Source: Acidobacteriota bacterium
Lineage (GTDB): Bacteria > Acidobacteriota > Terriglobia > Bryobacterales > Bryobacteraceae
Direction of reading: 5' to 3'
Assembly: GCA_029776225.1 (NCBI GenBank)
Contig: JAKOTR010000029.1
Location: 124,001 to 188,000 of the forward strand
DNA: 64,000 nt
The notes under the pieces are model-generated. The model was not told the origin of the DNA. It did no database searches and was given only the letters and a program-made list of their open reading frames with translations. Shown here in pieces: positions 35,638 through 46,915 of the stretch. Numbering within the stretch: the stretch's first letter is position 1; each line of letters starts with the position of its first letter. The position numbers were made by a program, and so were the translations under genes.

Positions 35638-36159
35638 ATGAAAAAGGTGCAACTCATCACGGACGGAGCGTGCCTTGGCAATCCCGGTCCCGGCGGCTGG
35701 GCAGCCATCCTCCGGTACAACCAGCATCGCAAGGAACTGTTCGGCTCCTCGCCCCACACCACTAACAACCGCATGGAAATCGCCGCCGCCATCGAGGGTC
35801 TGCGCGCGCTCAAGGAAAGCTGCGAGGTCGAGATCGTCACCGATTCCGAATATCTGAAGAAAGGAATCACCGAGTGGATCCACGGCTGGAAGCGGCGCGG
35901 CTGGGTCACTTCCGGAAAAAAACCGGTGCTGAACCGCGAGCTGTGGCAGAAGCTCGACGCTCTCGCCGCGCGGCACAAGACCACCTGGGTCTGGACGAAA
36001 GGCCACGCCTCGCACGAGGACAACAACCGCGCCGACGAACTCGCCACGACCGCCGCCCGGCAACAGATCTTCAGCGAGGGATATAAGCCCGACCCGGAGA
36101 TGCCGGACTACAGGATAGACAACGGCGGCGCAGGGACGGCTGCGGCAGGCAGCCACTAA
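35638..36159 (+). CDS. rnhA: Ribonuclease HI
   Basis: The 173-aa enzyme contains the complete RNase HI active site: Asp9 (LITDGAC), Glu47 (NNRMEIAA), Asp69 (IVTDSEY), His123 (TKGHASH) and Asp133 (NNRADELA). The basic handle ([15 protein letters not shown]) is present. It degrades the RNA strand of RNA-DNA hybrids. The C-terminus extends about 20 residues beyond the usual end with a Gly/Ala-rich tail. It lies between dus and a small outer-membrane protein, with 64 and 1 bases of spacing. Confidence 0.95.
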   Translation: MKKVQLITDGACLGNPGPGGWAAILRYNQHRKELFGSSPHTTNNRMEIAAAIEGLRALKESCEVEIVTDSEYLKKGITEWIHGWKRRGWVTSGKKPVLNRELWQKLDALAARHKTTWVWTKGHASHEDNNRADELATTAARQQIFSEGYKPDPEMPDYRIDNGGAGTAAAGSH

Positions 36160-36160
36160 G

Positions 36161-36748
36161 ATGGTAAATATGTTTCGTGTCGTCCTTTTGAGCCTGGTGG
36201 CGGCGTCGGCCGCGTTTCCCCAGGGTCTGTCCGTCGGTTTGAAGGCGGGCTATCCGTTCAAGGATGTGTTCAATAATCGTTCAACGCTCGCGGCGCTGAT
36301 TAGCCCGGCCAGCGGCCGGTACACGATCGGGCCGGTCGTAGAACTGCACCTGCCCTTGCGCACCAGCATCGAGTTCGACGTGCTGTACCGGCCGGGGGAG
36401 TTCCGGCGCCAGCCGCTCCCCACAGGACCGCTTTCGAAAGTCACGGCGGGCGAGTGGCGTTTTCCGCTCCTGCTGAAATACCGGTTTTCCGAGAGCTTCG
36501 TGACTCCCTTCCTGGGAGGCGGCGTGGCATGGCAGCACCTCTCCGGCGTGGACGAACCTGAGCTCACCACCGAGACCAAGAGCGGCGCCGTCGTTGCCGC
36601 TGGCCTGGAGGGGCGTCTCCCCATCATCCGTGTCTCCGCCGAGCTGCGTTACACGCGATGGGGCGCGGCCACCCTCAGCAACGTCATCACCGGGTTGAAA
36701 CAGACGAATCTCAATCAAGTCGACGCGCTCGTGGGCATTACATTTTGA
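36161..36748 (+). CDS. Small outer-membrane beta-barrel protein
   Basis: The 195-aa protein has a signal peptide (about 1-20, ending AAFPQ) and an eight-stranded-barrel pattern of the OmpA/OmpW type: GLSVGLKAGYPF, IEFDVLYRPGEF, FPLLLKYRFS, VTPFLGGGVAWQHL, AGLEGRLPIIRVSAELRYTRWG and VDALVGITF, ending in Phe. The function is unknown (porin or membrane-stability protein). Its stop codon overlaps the TTG start of nadD. ATG at 36170 is an alternative start. Confidence 0.8.
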   Translation: MVNMFRVVLLSLVAASAAFPQGLSVGLKAGYPFKDVFNNRSTLAALISPASGRYTIGPVVELHLPLRTSIEFDVLYRPGEFRRQPLPTGPLSKVTAGEWRFPLLLKYRFSESFVTPFLGGGVAWQHLSGVDEPELTTETKSGAVVAAGLEGRLPIIRVSAELRYTRWGAATLSNVITGLKQTNLNQVDALVGITF

Positions 36749-37332
36749 GACTGGCACTATTCGGCGGTACTTTCGATCCCATACACAACGCGCACCTCGA
36801 GGTAGCACGCGAGGCGGCCCGCCGGTTCGGGCTGTCTCGCGTGCTGGTCGTGCCTGCCGCGCAGCCTCCGCACAAGAGCGGCGCGACTGCGGCAGGCTAC
36901 GAGGACCGCTATGCCATGGCGTCGCTTGCCTGCCAGGATGAGCCGCTCTTCGAGGTGTCGCGCCTGGAAGCAGGCAACCAAAGAAGCTATTCCATCCGCA
37001 CCATCGAGAAGCTGAAGGCGATGCTGGAGCCCGGAGATGAGCTGTATTACCTCATCGGCGCCGACGCCTTTGCCGAGATCCGGTCGTGGCACCGGTGGCA
37101 GGACGTGATCCGGGAAGTGGAGTTTATCGTGGCGGCGCGTCCGGGACACGACTATTCGGTGCCGCCGGGAGCGCGCGTTCACCGCCTGGACACCCTGTCG
37201 CTGCCGGTTTCCTCGTCCGGCATCCGGGCGAGACTGGCGGCAGGCGAGTCACCGCCTGAGGTCCCGCCGCGGGTGCTGGAATACATCCGCGAAAGGGGCC
37301 TTTATCAGGCTGCCGGCAAAAGGTCGGCCTGA
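36745..37332 (+). CDS. nadD: Nicotinate-nucleotide adenylyltransferase
   Basis: The 195-aa nucleotidyltransferase begins LALFGGTFDPIHNAHL, which is the GxFDPxHxxH motif. It contains LVVPAAQPPHK, YLIGADAFAEIRSWHRW and the C-terminal SSSGIRARL (ISSTxxR-like) motif. It makes nicotinic acid adenine dinucleotide from NaMN in NAD synthesis. The only workable start is TTG at 36745, overlapping the previous stop (TTGA), because the family motif begins just after it. The same TTGA arrangement occurs at btuD. The larB product upstream in the window uses NaAD, the product of this enzyme. Confidence 0.92.
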   Translation: MRLALFGGTFDPIHNAHLEVAREAARRFGLSRVLVVPAAQPPHKSGATAAGYEDRYAMASLACQDEPLFEVSRLEAGNQRSYSIRTIEKLKAMLEPGDELYYLIGADAFAEIRSWHRWQDVIREVEFIVAARPGHDYSVPPGARVHRLDTLSLPVSSSGIRARLAAGESPPEVPPRVLEYIRERGLYQAAGKRSA

Positions 37333-37519
37333 AATCGCCTTAGCTCCTGGCTGGCTCTGCCCGAAACCACCCACCGCATTTGCGGGTATTCATATACTTT
37401 TTTTCGCGTCCACCCGAACGCCTTTCGTATCTAAACTAGTGGGTTTAACTGAGGCTCAGCGTTGCCATATTTAACAAAATCTGGTACAAAACAGCAGGTT
37501 TCGCGTAAAGAGGGCCTGG

Positions 37520-37538
37520 GTAGTACTAGTCGTACTAC
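37520..37538. repeat. Inverted repeat containing the TAGTACTA palindrome
   Basis: GTAGTAC (37520-37526) and GTACTAC (37532-37538) are perfect arms around TAGTC. The left arm overlaps the 8-base palindrome TAGTACTA (37521-37528), which recurs at 38951-38958 upstream of the second CpaE-like gene. It is a candidate regulator-binding site. Confidence 0.5.
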
Positions 37539-37564
37539 TAAGAGGGTTGATCCCACAAAAGTAC

Positions 37565-37594
37565 TTGAGAAAACCCAACATATGTGGGTATAAC
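37565..37594 (+). promoter_or_regulatory. Promoter candidate of the first CpaE-like gene
   Basis: TTGAGA (37565-37570) and TATAAC (37589-37594) are separated by 18 bases and match sigma-70 hexamers at four and five of six positions. A short dyad ACCCA (37573-37577) / TGGGT (37585-37589) lies in the spacer. The leader would be about 120 bases. Confidence 0.45.
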
Positions 37595-37719
37595 AAAAGA
37601 GTACTGTCCAGACCTGATAGGACTTCCAAGAGCTCGTGCGGACAACGCGGGGAACGGAGCGGCGATTGCAGAACGTCAGGGGGGGCTGCCGACCTGGGCG
37701 GCGGGAATAGGGCAAAAGA

Positions 37720-38895
37720 ATGCATCCACTAACGGTAGGGTTAGTAATCGCGAATGAAGATATAAGGAACGAGGTTCGCGGATATCTCCGCGCAGCCGGA
37801 ATGCGGATCCTTTTGGATCAGGAGTTCCCGATTGAGACACTCCAGCTTAAACGGCTGAACCTCGACCTCGTTCTCATGGACATCTGTCCTGGCCCTGAGT
37901 CGCTCGAAGAGACGATCCGGCGGGTCAAGACGGTGTCCCCGGCGTCGCTGGTTGCCATCGTCCACTCTTCGCCCGATCCCGAGGTAATCCTCAACGCGAT
38001 GCGGGCCGGCGCCGACGAGTTCGTGCTCCCACCGTTCGAAGAGAAGCTCACCGCGGCGCTCCAACGCCTTGCCGCGCGGATTGCGAAGCGGGAAGCGGCC
38101 AGCCGCCCTGCTGGCAAGGTGGTCGGCTTCGTCTCCGCGAAGGGCGGCTGCGGAGCCAGCACCGTGGCGTGCCACGTGGCTTCGGAATTCCAGCGCTCCA
38201 CGCAGCACGACATTCTTCTGGCGGACCTCGACCTCGAGTCCGGGCTCGTCGGTTTTCTGATGAAAACGACGACTCAGTACTCGATGCTCGACGCGGTGAA
38301 GAACGCCCACCGCCTCGACTACAGCTTTTGGAAGGGGCTCGTCTCGAACACGCGTCCCCGCCTGGACGTCATGCCCGGCCCGACCGGGATGACGATTTCC
38401 GATCCCTGGGACCCGACCCACCTCAGAACCGTCTTTCGCCTGATTCGCTCCATGTACGGCTGGGTGATCGCGGACCTCGGGCGGACGCTGAACCCGATCC
38501 TGCTGACCGTGCTGGATGACCTGGACGAGGTGTACCTGGTGGCCACACCGAGCGTCACGGCTCTGTATCAGGCCAAGATTTTCATCAACCGCATCACCGA
38601 CGTCGGTTTCCCGCGCAACCAGTTGCGGCTGATCATAAACCGCGTGCCCAAACGGTTCGAGCTCAGCTCGGACGACTTGCAGCGCTCCCTGGGCCTTCCA
38701 GTCCACGCGGTGCTTCCCGAGCGCCCCGAGCTCGACGACGCCTACGCCGCGGGCAAATTGCTCGGCGGGAGTTCGGATCTCGGCCGGGCCTTCACCGATC
38801 TGGCCCTGAAAATGGCCGGAATGCGCGAAGAAAAGACCCGAAGCTGGCCATCATTCTTCGGTACGAAGAAAGAGCCGGGCTTTTTGGGCGCCTGA
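37720..38895 (+). CDS. CpaE/TadZ-like protein: receiver-like domain plus MinD/ParA ATPase, copy 1
   Basis: The 391-aa protein has an N-terminal receiver-like domain (about 1-118, with LDLVLMDICPG around the would-be phosphoacceptor but without the usual Asp-Asp pair). A MinD/ParA-type ATPase (about 130-370) follows: deviant Walker A SAKGGCGASTVA, LLADLDLESGLVGFLM (switch I), YGWVIADLG (Walker B) and LIINRVPKRF. CpaE/TadZ proteins localise tad/type IVc pilus machinery at the pole. No other tad gene is in the window, so this is an orphan. It is paralogous along its full length to the next gene. Confidence 0.83.
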   Translation: MHPLTVGLVIANEDIRNEVRGYLRAAGMRILLDQEFPIETLQLKRLNLDLVLMDICPGPESLEETIRRVKTVSPASLVAIVHSSPDPEVILNAMRAGADEFVLPPFEEKLTAALQRLAARIAKREAASRPAGKVVGFVSAKGGCGASTVACHVASEFQRSTQHDILLADLDLESGLVGFLMKTTTQYSMLDAVKNAHRLDYSFWKGLVSNTRPRLDVMPGPTGMTISDPWDPTHLRTVFRLIRSMYGWVIADLGRTLNPILLTVLDDLDEVYLVATPSVTALYQAKIFINRITDVGFPRNQLRLIINRVPKRFELSSDDLQRSLGLPVHAVLPERPELDDAYAAGKLLGGSSDLGRAFTDLALKMAGMREEKTRSWPSFFGTKKEPGFLGA

Positions 38896-38948
38896 AGCAG
38901 CCGCGGGTCCTGCGGACCCCCATCTTTGCGGGTAGATTAAACGAAAGT

Positions 38949-39030
38949 TTTAGTACTAAATACCACCTCTGTTACTACTCTCGGGTGAATTCCCTAGAAA
39001 ATTTGGTCGAATACCCGTGCCGCGTATAAG
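38949..39030 (+). promoter_or_regulatory. Promoter and TAGTACTA palindrome of the second CpaE-like gene
   Basis: TTTAGTACTAAA (38949-38960) is a perfect 12-base palindrome whose core TAGTACTA also occurs at 37521. TACTACT (38973-38979) also recurs in the first leader (37533-37539). A promoter candidate follows: TTGGTC (39003-39008), 16-base spacer, TATAAG (39025-39030), 24 bases before the start codon. The palindrome is 44 bases upstream of the -35, against 36 for copy 1. Confidence 0.5.
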
Positions 39031-39053
39031 ATAGATAGGTAAGTACACCTCTC

Positions 39054-40238
39054 ATGTCACGCAGGCACCCAGTCACGGTAGGACTCGCTATCGCCGAGGG
39101 CGATCTGCGGGACGAAGTGCGGGCGGCGTTGCAGCTCCCGGACGTGAGGATCGTTCTGGAGCAGAACACGCCCATCGACTCGGTGGCGCTCAAGCGGCTA
39201 AGCCTTGACCTGGTTCTGATCGACGCGATTCCCGCCGGCACATCGCTGGAAAGCGAGCTGAAGCGCATCAAAACCGCGTCGCCGGAAACGCTTGTCGCCG
39301 TCGTCCATCGCTTCCCGGACGCTGAGCTGATGCTCGAGGCGATGAGGGCGGGCACGGACGACTTCGTAACCACGCCAATCGAAAAAGGCGTCCGCTCGGC
39401 GCTCGACCGGGTGGCGGCCCAGTGCGCACAGCGCGGGGAGTCGAGCCGGGCGCCGGGCAAAGTGGTCGGCGTCGTAGCCGCAAAAGGGGGGTGCGGCGCT
39501 ACAACCGTTGCCTGCCATCTGGCCTCCGAATTCCAGCGCGTGACGCAGCACGACATTCTGCTGGCGGACCTGGACCTGGAGTCCGGCCTGGTCGCCTTCG
39601 TGATGCAGGCCAAGACGCCGTACGGGCTGATGGACGCGCTCAGGAACGTTTACCGCCTCGACTCCAGCCTGTGGCAGAAAATGGTATGGAATGCCCGGCC
39701 GCGCCTGGACGTGATGCCCTGCCAGCCTGGCCTGCTGCCTTCGGAGTCGGAAATCCCGCAGTTCCGCGAGGTGTTCCGGCTGATCCGGTCGATGTATGGC
39801 TGGGTAATCGCGGACCTCGGCCGGCCGCTGTCTCCCATCACCCTCGCGCTGCTGGAGGACCTGGACGAACTGCTTCTGGTCGCCACCCCTTCGATCATGG
39901 CGCTGTACCAGGCGAAACAGTTCCTCAAGGAGACGATGGCGCTCGGCTATCCCCGCCAGAGAATGCACCTGATCCTCAACCGCGTTCCCAAGCGGTCCGA
40001 GATCTCCACTTCCGACGTGGAGAGTTCTCTGGGCCTTCCGGTCTACGCCGAACTCTCCGAGCACGTCGCAGTGGAAGCCGCCTACACGGAGGGCAAACTG
40101 CTCAGTCCGGAATCGGAGTTGGGCAAGCAGTTTACGGACCTCGCCTTGCGCACGGCCGGCGTGCGCGTCGAAAAGGCCAAGGGGTGGGGCTCGCTGTTTG
40201 GCGCGAAGGTCCCCGCTCCGGGCTTCCTGCGGAGCTGA
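39054..40238 (+). CDS. CpaE/TadZ-like protein: receiver-like domain plus MinD/ParA ATPase, copy 2
   Basis: The 394-aa protein has the same architecture as its neighbour: a receiver-like domain (LDLVLIDAIPAG), deviant Walker A AAKGGCGATTVA near residue 145, LLADLDLESGLVAFVM, YGWVIADLGRPLSP, LILNRVPKRSE and a C-terminal tail ending in GFLRS. By eye, more than half of the residues are identical to copy 1, highest around the ATP site and lowest in the receiver part. Both copies have kept the nucleotide-binding residues, so both may be active, perhaps as a heterodimer. It has its own promoter. Confidence 0.83.
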   Translation: MSRRHPVTVGLAIAEGDLRDEVRAALQLPDVRIVLEQNTPIDSVALKRLSLDLVLIDAIPAGTSLESELKRIKTASPETLVAVVHRFPDAELMLEAMRAGTDDFVTTPIEKGVRSALDRVAAQCAQRGESSRAPGKVVGVVAAKGGCGATTVACHLASEFQRVTQHDILLADLDLESGLVAFVMQAKTPYGLMDALRNVYRLDSSLWQKMVWNARPRLDVMPCQPGLLPSESEIPQFREVFRLIRSMYGWVIADLGRPLSPITLALLEDLDELLLVATPSIMALYQAKQFLKETMALGYPRQRMHLILNRVPKRSEISTSDVESSLGLPVYAELSEHVAVEAAYTEGKLLSPESELGKQFTDLALRTAGVRVEKAKGWGSLFGAKVPAPGFLRS

Positions 40239-40280
40239 TTCCCCTACAGTCCGGCGGCAGGCAAGCCGATTCCGGTGTGT

Positions 40281-41861
40281 ATGCGGCTTGCGCTCGCGGC
40301 TTCCCTGCTCTGCGCGGCAATCTTTCCTTCCGCGTACCTGGCCTGGCAAGCGCGCGACGTGCCGCACCTGGGCTATTTTCATGACGACGCGCTTTACTAC
40401 GTGAGCGCGAAGTCGCTGGCCGGTGGCGCGGGCTACCGCATCGCGAGCCTGCCCGGCGAGCCGCCTCAGACGAAGTACCCGCCGCTCTATCCGGCGCTGC
40501 TGGCCGGCGTGTGGCGCCTGAGCCCGAACTCCCCGGAGAATCTCAAATGGGCGCTGGCGGCGTCCTGGCTGATGCTGGTCCTGTGGCTCGTGGCGGCGCT
40601 GCGGGCATTCCGGGACCTGCTGGGGCCGGGCCTGGAAGCTTGGGCGCTCACCGCTGCACTCGCTTTGAATCCGTTTGCCGTGCTGTGCGGCATCAGCCTG
40701 CTTTCCGAGTTGCCCTTCGCATTCCTCTTGCTGGTTTCGATGACCATGGCGGAGCGGGCCGGCGGGCAGGGACGGGGCGTTTGGTTAGCAGCCGCCGCGG
40801 GCGTGATTGCTTCGGCGGCGTTTCTCACACGAACGGCGGGATGGCCGCTGCTTGCGGCCGGACCAGCGGCGTTTCTCTTGCGTCGGCAGCCCCGGCGTGC
40901 GGCCGCTTTCGCGCTCGCGATGCTGCCCGGCGTGGCCGGCTGGATGCTGTGGGTCCAGTGGCGCCGCGTTCCGTCAGCGGACCCCATCCTGCTCTACTAC
41001 ACCGACTATCTCGGCTATTGGGTGCAGGACCTCGCGTCCGCCGGCGTGCCGCGGATGATCTGGAAGAACCTGGACAGCCTGCTTTCCGCCATTGGCAGCC
41101 TGTTCGTTTTCGGTCTGGGCGATTCCTTTGCGGCAAAGAGCGCCGCGCGCGTGCTGGCAGTCGCGGCTCTGGCGGGGACCGTGCGCCTCGCCCGGCGCGG
41201 GCGCGGGTTGGTTTTCTTCCTCTTCACGGGAGCTTATCTGGCGATGCTGCCGGCCTGGAATTATTCGCCCGATCACCGGTTCCTGGTGCCAATATTCCCG
41301 ATACTGCTGGCGGGATTTTGGATGGAGTTCCGCCGCGTTGCCGGGAAAGTGCGCGCCGCCTTCGTCGCGGGCCGGACTGCGGAGCGCGCGGCGGCGGGTG
41401 CGATCGGCGCGGCGCTGGCCGCAATCGTTCTGGCCGCTGCGTCGGGAGCGTGTTTGGGCCTTTTCCGCGCCCTTCCACGATTTCTGGAGGAGCACCGCGC
41501 GGCGCGCGAGGCTCACCTGCCGGCATACCGCTGGGCAGCGGCGAACCTCCCGCGCGACGCCGCCGCGCTCGCCTACGACGACCCGGGCTTCTATCTCCAC
41601 ACGGGGCGGAAAGCATGCCGTCTCATGATTCCGCCCTCGCTTGTGTACAACGGAGACCGTGGCGCGCTGGAACGTTTTCTGGCCGGAGCGCCCGATTGGG
41701 CGCGCGCTCGCGGATTGTCTTTCCTCCTGCTCCGGCGCGGCGATTTCCATGCGGAGCTGCCGGAGGCGGACCGCCGCGTGGCATACCGCGTTTTGTCTTC
41801 ACACCCGCGCCTCCGCAAAGTTTACGCACGCGATGGAATGCTCATCAGCCGCATAGAATGA
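40281..41861 (+). CDS. Membrane glycosyltransferase of the GT39/ArnT-like type
   Basis: The protein has about 526 aa. A first membrane helix is followed by a periplasmic loop with GYFHDDALYYVSAKSLAGG, containing the Asp-Asp pair typical of GT-C (PMT/ArnT-like) enzymes, and KYPPLYPALLAG. About ten membrane segments follow, then a C-terminal soluble domain (about 410-526, YRWAAANLPRDAAALAYDDPGFYLHTGRK). Such enzymes transfer sugars from polyprenyl-phosphate donors in the periplasm; donor and acceptor are unknown. ATG at 40281 is chosen, with a GTG at 40275 just upstream. Confidence 0.72.
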   Translation: MRLALAASLLCAAIFPSAYLAWQARDVPHLGYFHDDALYYVSAKSLAGGAGYRIASLPGEPPQTKYPPLYPALLAGVWRLSPNSPENLKWALAASWLMLVLWLVAALRAFRDLLGPGLEAWALTAALALNPFAVLCGISLLSELPFAFLLLVSMTMAERAGGQGRGVWLAAAAGVIASAAFLTRTAGWPLLAAGPAAFLLRRQPRRAAAFALAMLPGVAGWMLWVQWRRVPSADPILLYYTDYLGYWVQDLASAGVPRMIWKNLDSLLSAIGSLFVFGLGDSFAAKSAARVLAVAALAGTVRLARRGRGLVFFLFTGAYLAMLPAWNYSPDHRFLVPIFPILLAGFWMEFRRVAGKVRAAFVAGRTAERAAAGAIGAALAAIVLAAASGACLGLFRALPRFLEEHRAAREAHLPAYRWAAANLPRDAAALAYDDPGFYLHTGRKACRLMIPPSLVYNGDRGALERFLAGAPDWARARGLSFLLLRRGDFHAELPEADRRVAYRVLSSHPRLRKVYARDGMLISRIE

Positions 41862-41892
41862 GCGCGGAAAGCGAGCGGTACAATCACAGATC

Positions 41893-44043
41893 ATGGTCCG
41901 GCGTTTCGGTCTGATCCTGTTTCTCTCGCTTTCCCTTGTATTTGCTGCCGGCAAGAAGCCGGTTACGCTCGAGGCCCTCTCCTCGCAGCCCGCGCCGTCC
42001 ACACCGGGCGCGCCCATCTGGGCCCCCGATGGCATGAGTTTCGTCTACACCGAAGGAGGCAAGCTCTGGCTGTACGACGTGCCGTCGCGCAGCAAGACCG
42101 AACTGGTCTCGACCAGCGTCTTCGAAGCGGCTGCGACCAAGGGCACGCCGCCCGAGCGTTTCGAGTTTCAGAACCGGCGCGTGCGGGAGCAGTTTGTGCA
42201 GTGGTCGCCGGACGGCCGTGAACTGCTCATTGCCTCCGGCGATCTTTTCCTTTACCGCATCGCCGCGCGCGGGTGGACGAAGCTGACGGCCACGCCTGAG
42301 CCCGAGCGTGACGCAAAGCTTTCGCCCGACGGCAAGCTGGTGTCGTTCCGGCGCGGGCACGATCTTTACGTGCTCGATCTCGCCACGCGCAAAGAGACGC
42401 GCCTCACGACCGACGGTTCCGACACCATTCTCAACGGCGAGCTGGACTGGGTGTATCCCGAGGAACTGGAGCTGGGAACGGCGCACTGGTGGTCGCCCGA
42501 CTCCAAGTCGATCGCCTACCTTCAGTTCGACGTCAGCCGTGAGCCGCTCTACCCGCACGCCGACCTGGCGCGCCCGCGCGCGTTGCTGGAGCCGCAGCGG
42601 TACCCCCGCGCGGGCGATCCGAACGCGGACGTGCGGCTCGGAGTGGTGCCGGCGGCGGGAGGCCGCACGCGGTGGATGGACCTCGGCGAAACGCGGGATA
42701 AGCTCCGCGCCCGCGTTTACTGGCTTCCGGACGCGCAGGGCATCATGGTTATTCAACTCAACCGTGTTCAGACCGAACTGGAGGTGGTGATCGCGGACCC
42801 GAAGACCGGCAAGTCGCGGGTGATTCTCCGGGAGTCCGACAAGGACTGGGTGAACCTGCGGGGCGATCCCGTATTCTTGAAAGCCGGCCACGAATTCCTA
42901 TGGCAGAGCGAGCGCGACGGGTTTAATCACCTCTACCGGTACTCGATCGAAGGCAAGCTGCTCGGCCGGCTCACGCAAGGCAACTGGGAAGTCGTTCAGG
43001 TGGCGGGCGTCGATGAGGCGGCAGGACAGGTGTATTACGTCTCCTCGGAAGCGGGGCCGCTCGAAATGCAGTTTTACCGCGTGGGTCTGTCCGGCGGGAC
43101 GCGCACCAGGCTGAGCAAGGAAGCGGGCACGCACGTCATCAACATGTCGCCCGCCTGCCAGTATTACGTGGACATCTTTTCGAACCTGACCACTCCGCCG
43201 CGCCACACGCTGCACACGAAGGACGGAGCCGAATGGGCGGTGCTCCGCGAGCCGGACCGCAGGCAACTCGAGGAGTACGACATCCTGCCCAGCGAAATCG
43301 TCGAAGTGAAAGCGGCTGACGGCACGCTGCTCTACGCGCGGATGATCAAACCCGCGGGCTTCGATCCCGCGAAAAAGTACCCGGTGATCGTGAACGTCTA
43401 CGGCGGTCCAGGCGTCCAGTCGGTGCGCAATAGCTGGCCGGGTGGCGTGTCACTGAACCAGGTGTTCGCGCATCGCGGCTACGTTGTCTGGGAACTGGAT
43501 AACCGCGGCACGTTCGGGCGCGGGCACAAGTTTGAAGCAGCGGTCTCGCGCAATCTCGGGTCGCTCGAAGTGGAGGACCAGAAGGAGGGCATCCGTCACC
43601 TGCTCTCGCTCGGGTTCGCCGACCCGAAGCGCATCGGCATACGCGGCTGGAGTTACGGCGGATACATGACCATCCGCGCCCTGCTGCTGGCGCCCGACGT
43701 GTTCGCCTGCGGCGTGGCCGGCGCCCCGGTAACGGACTGGCACAATTACGACACCATCTACACGGAACGCTACATGGGACTGCCGTCGGAAAACCCCGAA
43801 GGCTACAGGCGCAGTTCCAACGTGCTGGCGGCGGGCAAGCTCAAAGGCAGGCTTCTCATCGCGCATAATCTCGAGGACGATAACGTCCTCTTCCAGAACG
43901 CCGTTCAGATGGTGGATGCGCTGCAGCGCGCCGGCAAGCAATTTGAGCTGATGATCTACCCCAACAAAAGCCACGGGCTGGTGAGCGGGCGGAGCCATTT
44001 TGACGAGCTGACGCTTTCGTTCTTCGAACGCTGTCTGAAGTAG
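41893..44043 (+). CDS. Dipeptidyl peptidase IV family serine peptidase (S9B)
   Basis: The 716-aa exported peptidase has a signal peptide (about 1-19) and a beta-propeller (about 30-480, including WVYPEELELGTAHWWSPDSKSIAYLQFD with the Glu pair that binds the substrate N-terminus in DPP-IV). An alpha/beta-hydrolase domain (about 490-716) carries Ser587 (GWSYGGYMT), Asp662 (LEDDNV) and His694 (NKSHGL). It removes Xaa-Pro or Xaa-Ala dipeptides from peptides, probably in the periplasm. A hairpin follows its stop. Confidence 0.9.
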   Translation: MVRRFGLILFLSLSLVFAAGKKPVTLEALSSQPAPSTPGAPIWAPDGMSFVYTEGGKLWLYDVPSRSKTELVSTSVFEAAATKGTPPERFEFQNRRVREQFVQWSPDGRELLIASGDLFLYRIAARGWTKLTATPEPERDAKLSPDGKLVSFRRGHDLYVLDLATRKETRLTTDGSDTILNGELDWVYPEELELGTAHWWSPDSKSIAYLQFDVSREPLYPHADLARPRALLEPQRYPRAGDPNADVRLGVVPAAGGRTRWMDLGETRDKLRARVYWLPDAQGIMVIQLNRVQTELEVVIADPKTGKSRVILRESDKDWVNLRGDPVFLKAGHEFLWQSERDGFNHLYRYSIEGKLLGRLTQGNWEVVQVAGVDEAAGQVYYVSSEAGPLEMQFYRVGLSGGTRTRLSKEAGTHVINMSPACQYYVDIFSNLTTPPRHTLHTKDGAEWAVLREPDRRQLEEYDILPSEIVEVKAADGTLLYARMIKPAGFDPAKKYPVIVNVYGGPGVQSVRNSWPGGVSLNQVFAHRGYVVWELDNRGTFGRGHKFEAAVSRNLGSLEVEDQKEGIRHLLSLGFADPKRIGIRGWSYGGYMTIRALLLAPDVFACGVAGAPVTDWHNYDTIYTERYMGLPSENPEGYRRSSNVLAAGKLKGRLLIAHNLEDDNVLFQNAVQMVDALQRAGKQFELMIYPNKSHGLVSGRSHFDELTLSFFERCLK

Positions 44044-44070
44044 GCCCGCGGCTCCGGGGAAAGCGGGCCT
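44042..44070. terminator. Hairpin between convergent DPP-IV and ABC-F genes
   Basis: AGGCCCGC (44042-44049) and GCGGGCCT (44063-44070) are perfect 8-base arms with a 13-base loop, located between the convergent stop codons of the peptidase (44043) and the ABC-F gene (44075). A bidirectional terminator role is likely, although no T tract is present. Confidence 0.45.
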
Positions 44071-44074
44071 CGCT

Positions 44075-46003
<1,929 letters not shown>

Positions 46004-46063
46004 AGTTCAAACAGGGGTCAGCCCGATATGTTTTATTTTCGCTGAAACGCGCCGGCCCTGGCC

Positions 46064-46914
<851 letters not shown>

Positions 46915-46915
<1 letters not shown>

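Larger units (their letters stand above)
37333..37719 (+). other. AT-rich intergenic leader before the first CpaE-like gene
   Basis: No convincing gene is present in these 387 bases. Base composition is clearly richer in A/T than the surrounding genes, especially from 37380 to 37610. The region contains an inverted repeat at 37520-37538, a promoter candidate at 37565-37594, and several GTAC motifs. Short reading frames on both strands lack ribosome binding sites and family resemblance. Confidence 0.6.

Noticed and set aside
37431-37725. Minus-strand frames of 84-94 codons in the leader before the first CpaE-like gene
   Set aside because: There is no ribosome binding site and no domain resemblance, and they overlap the promoter elements and inverted repeat that better explain the region.
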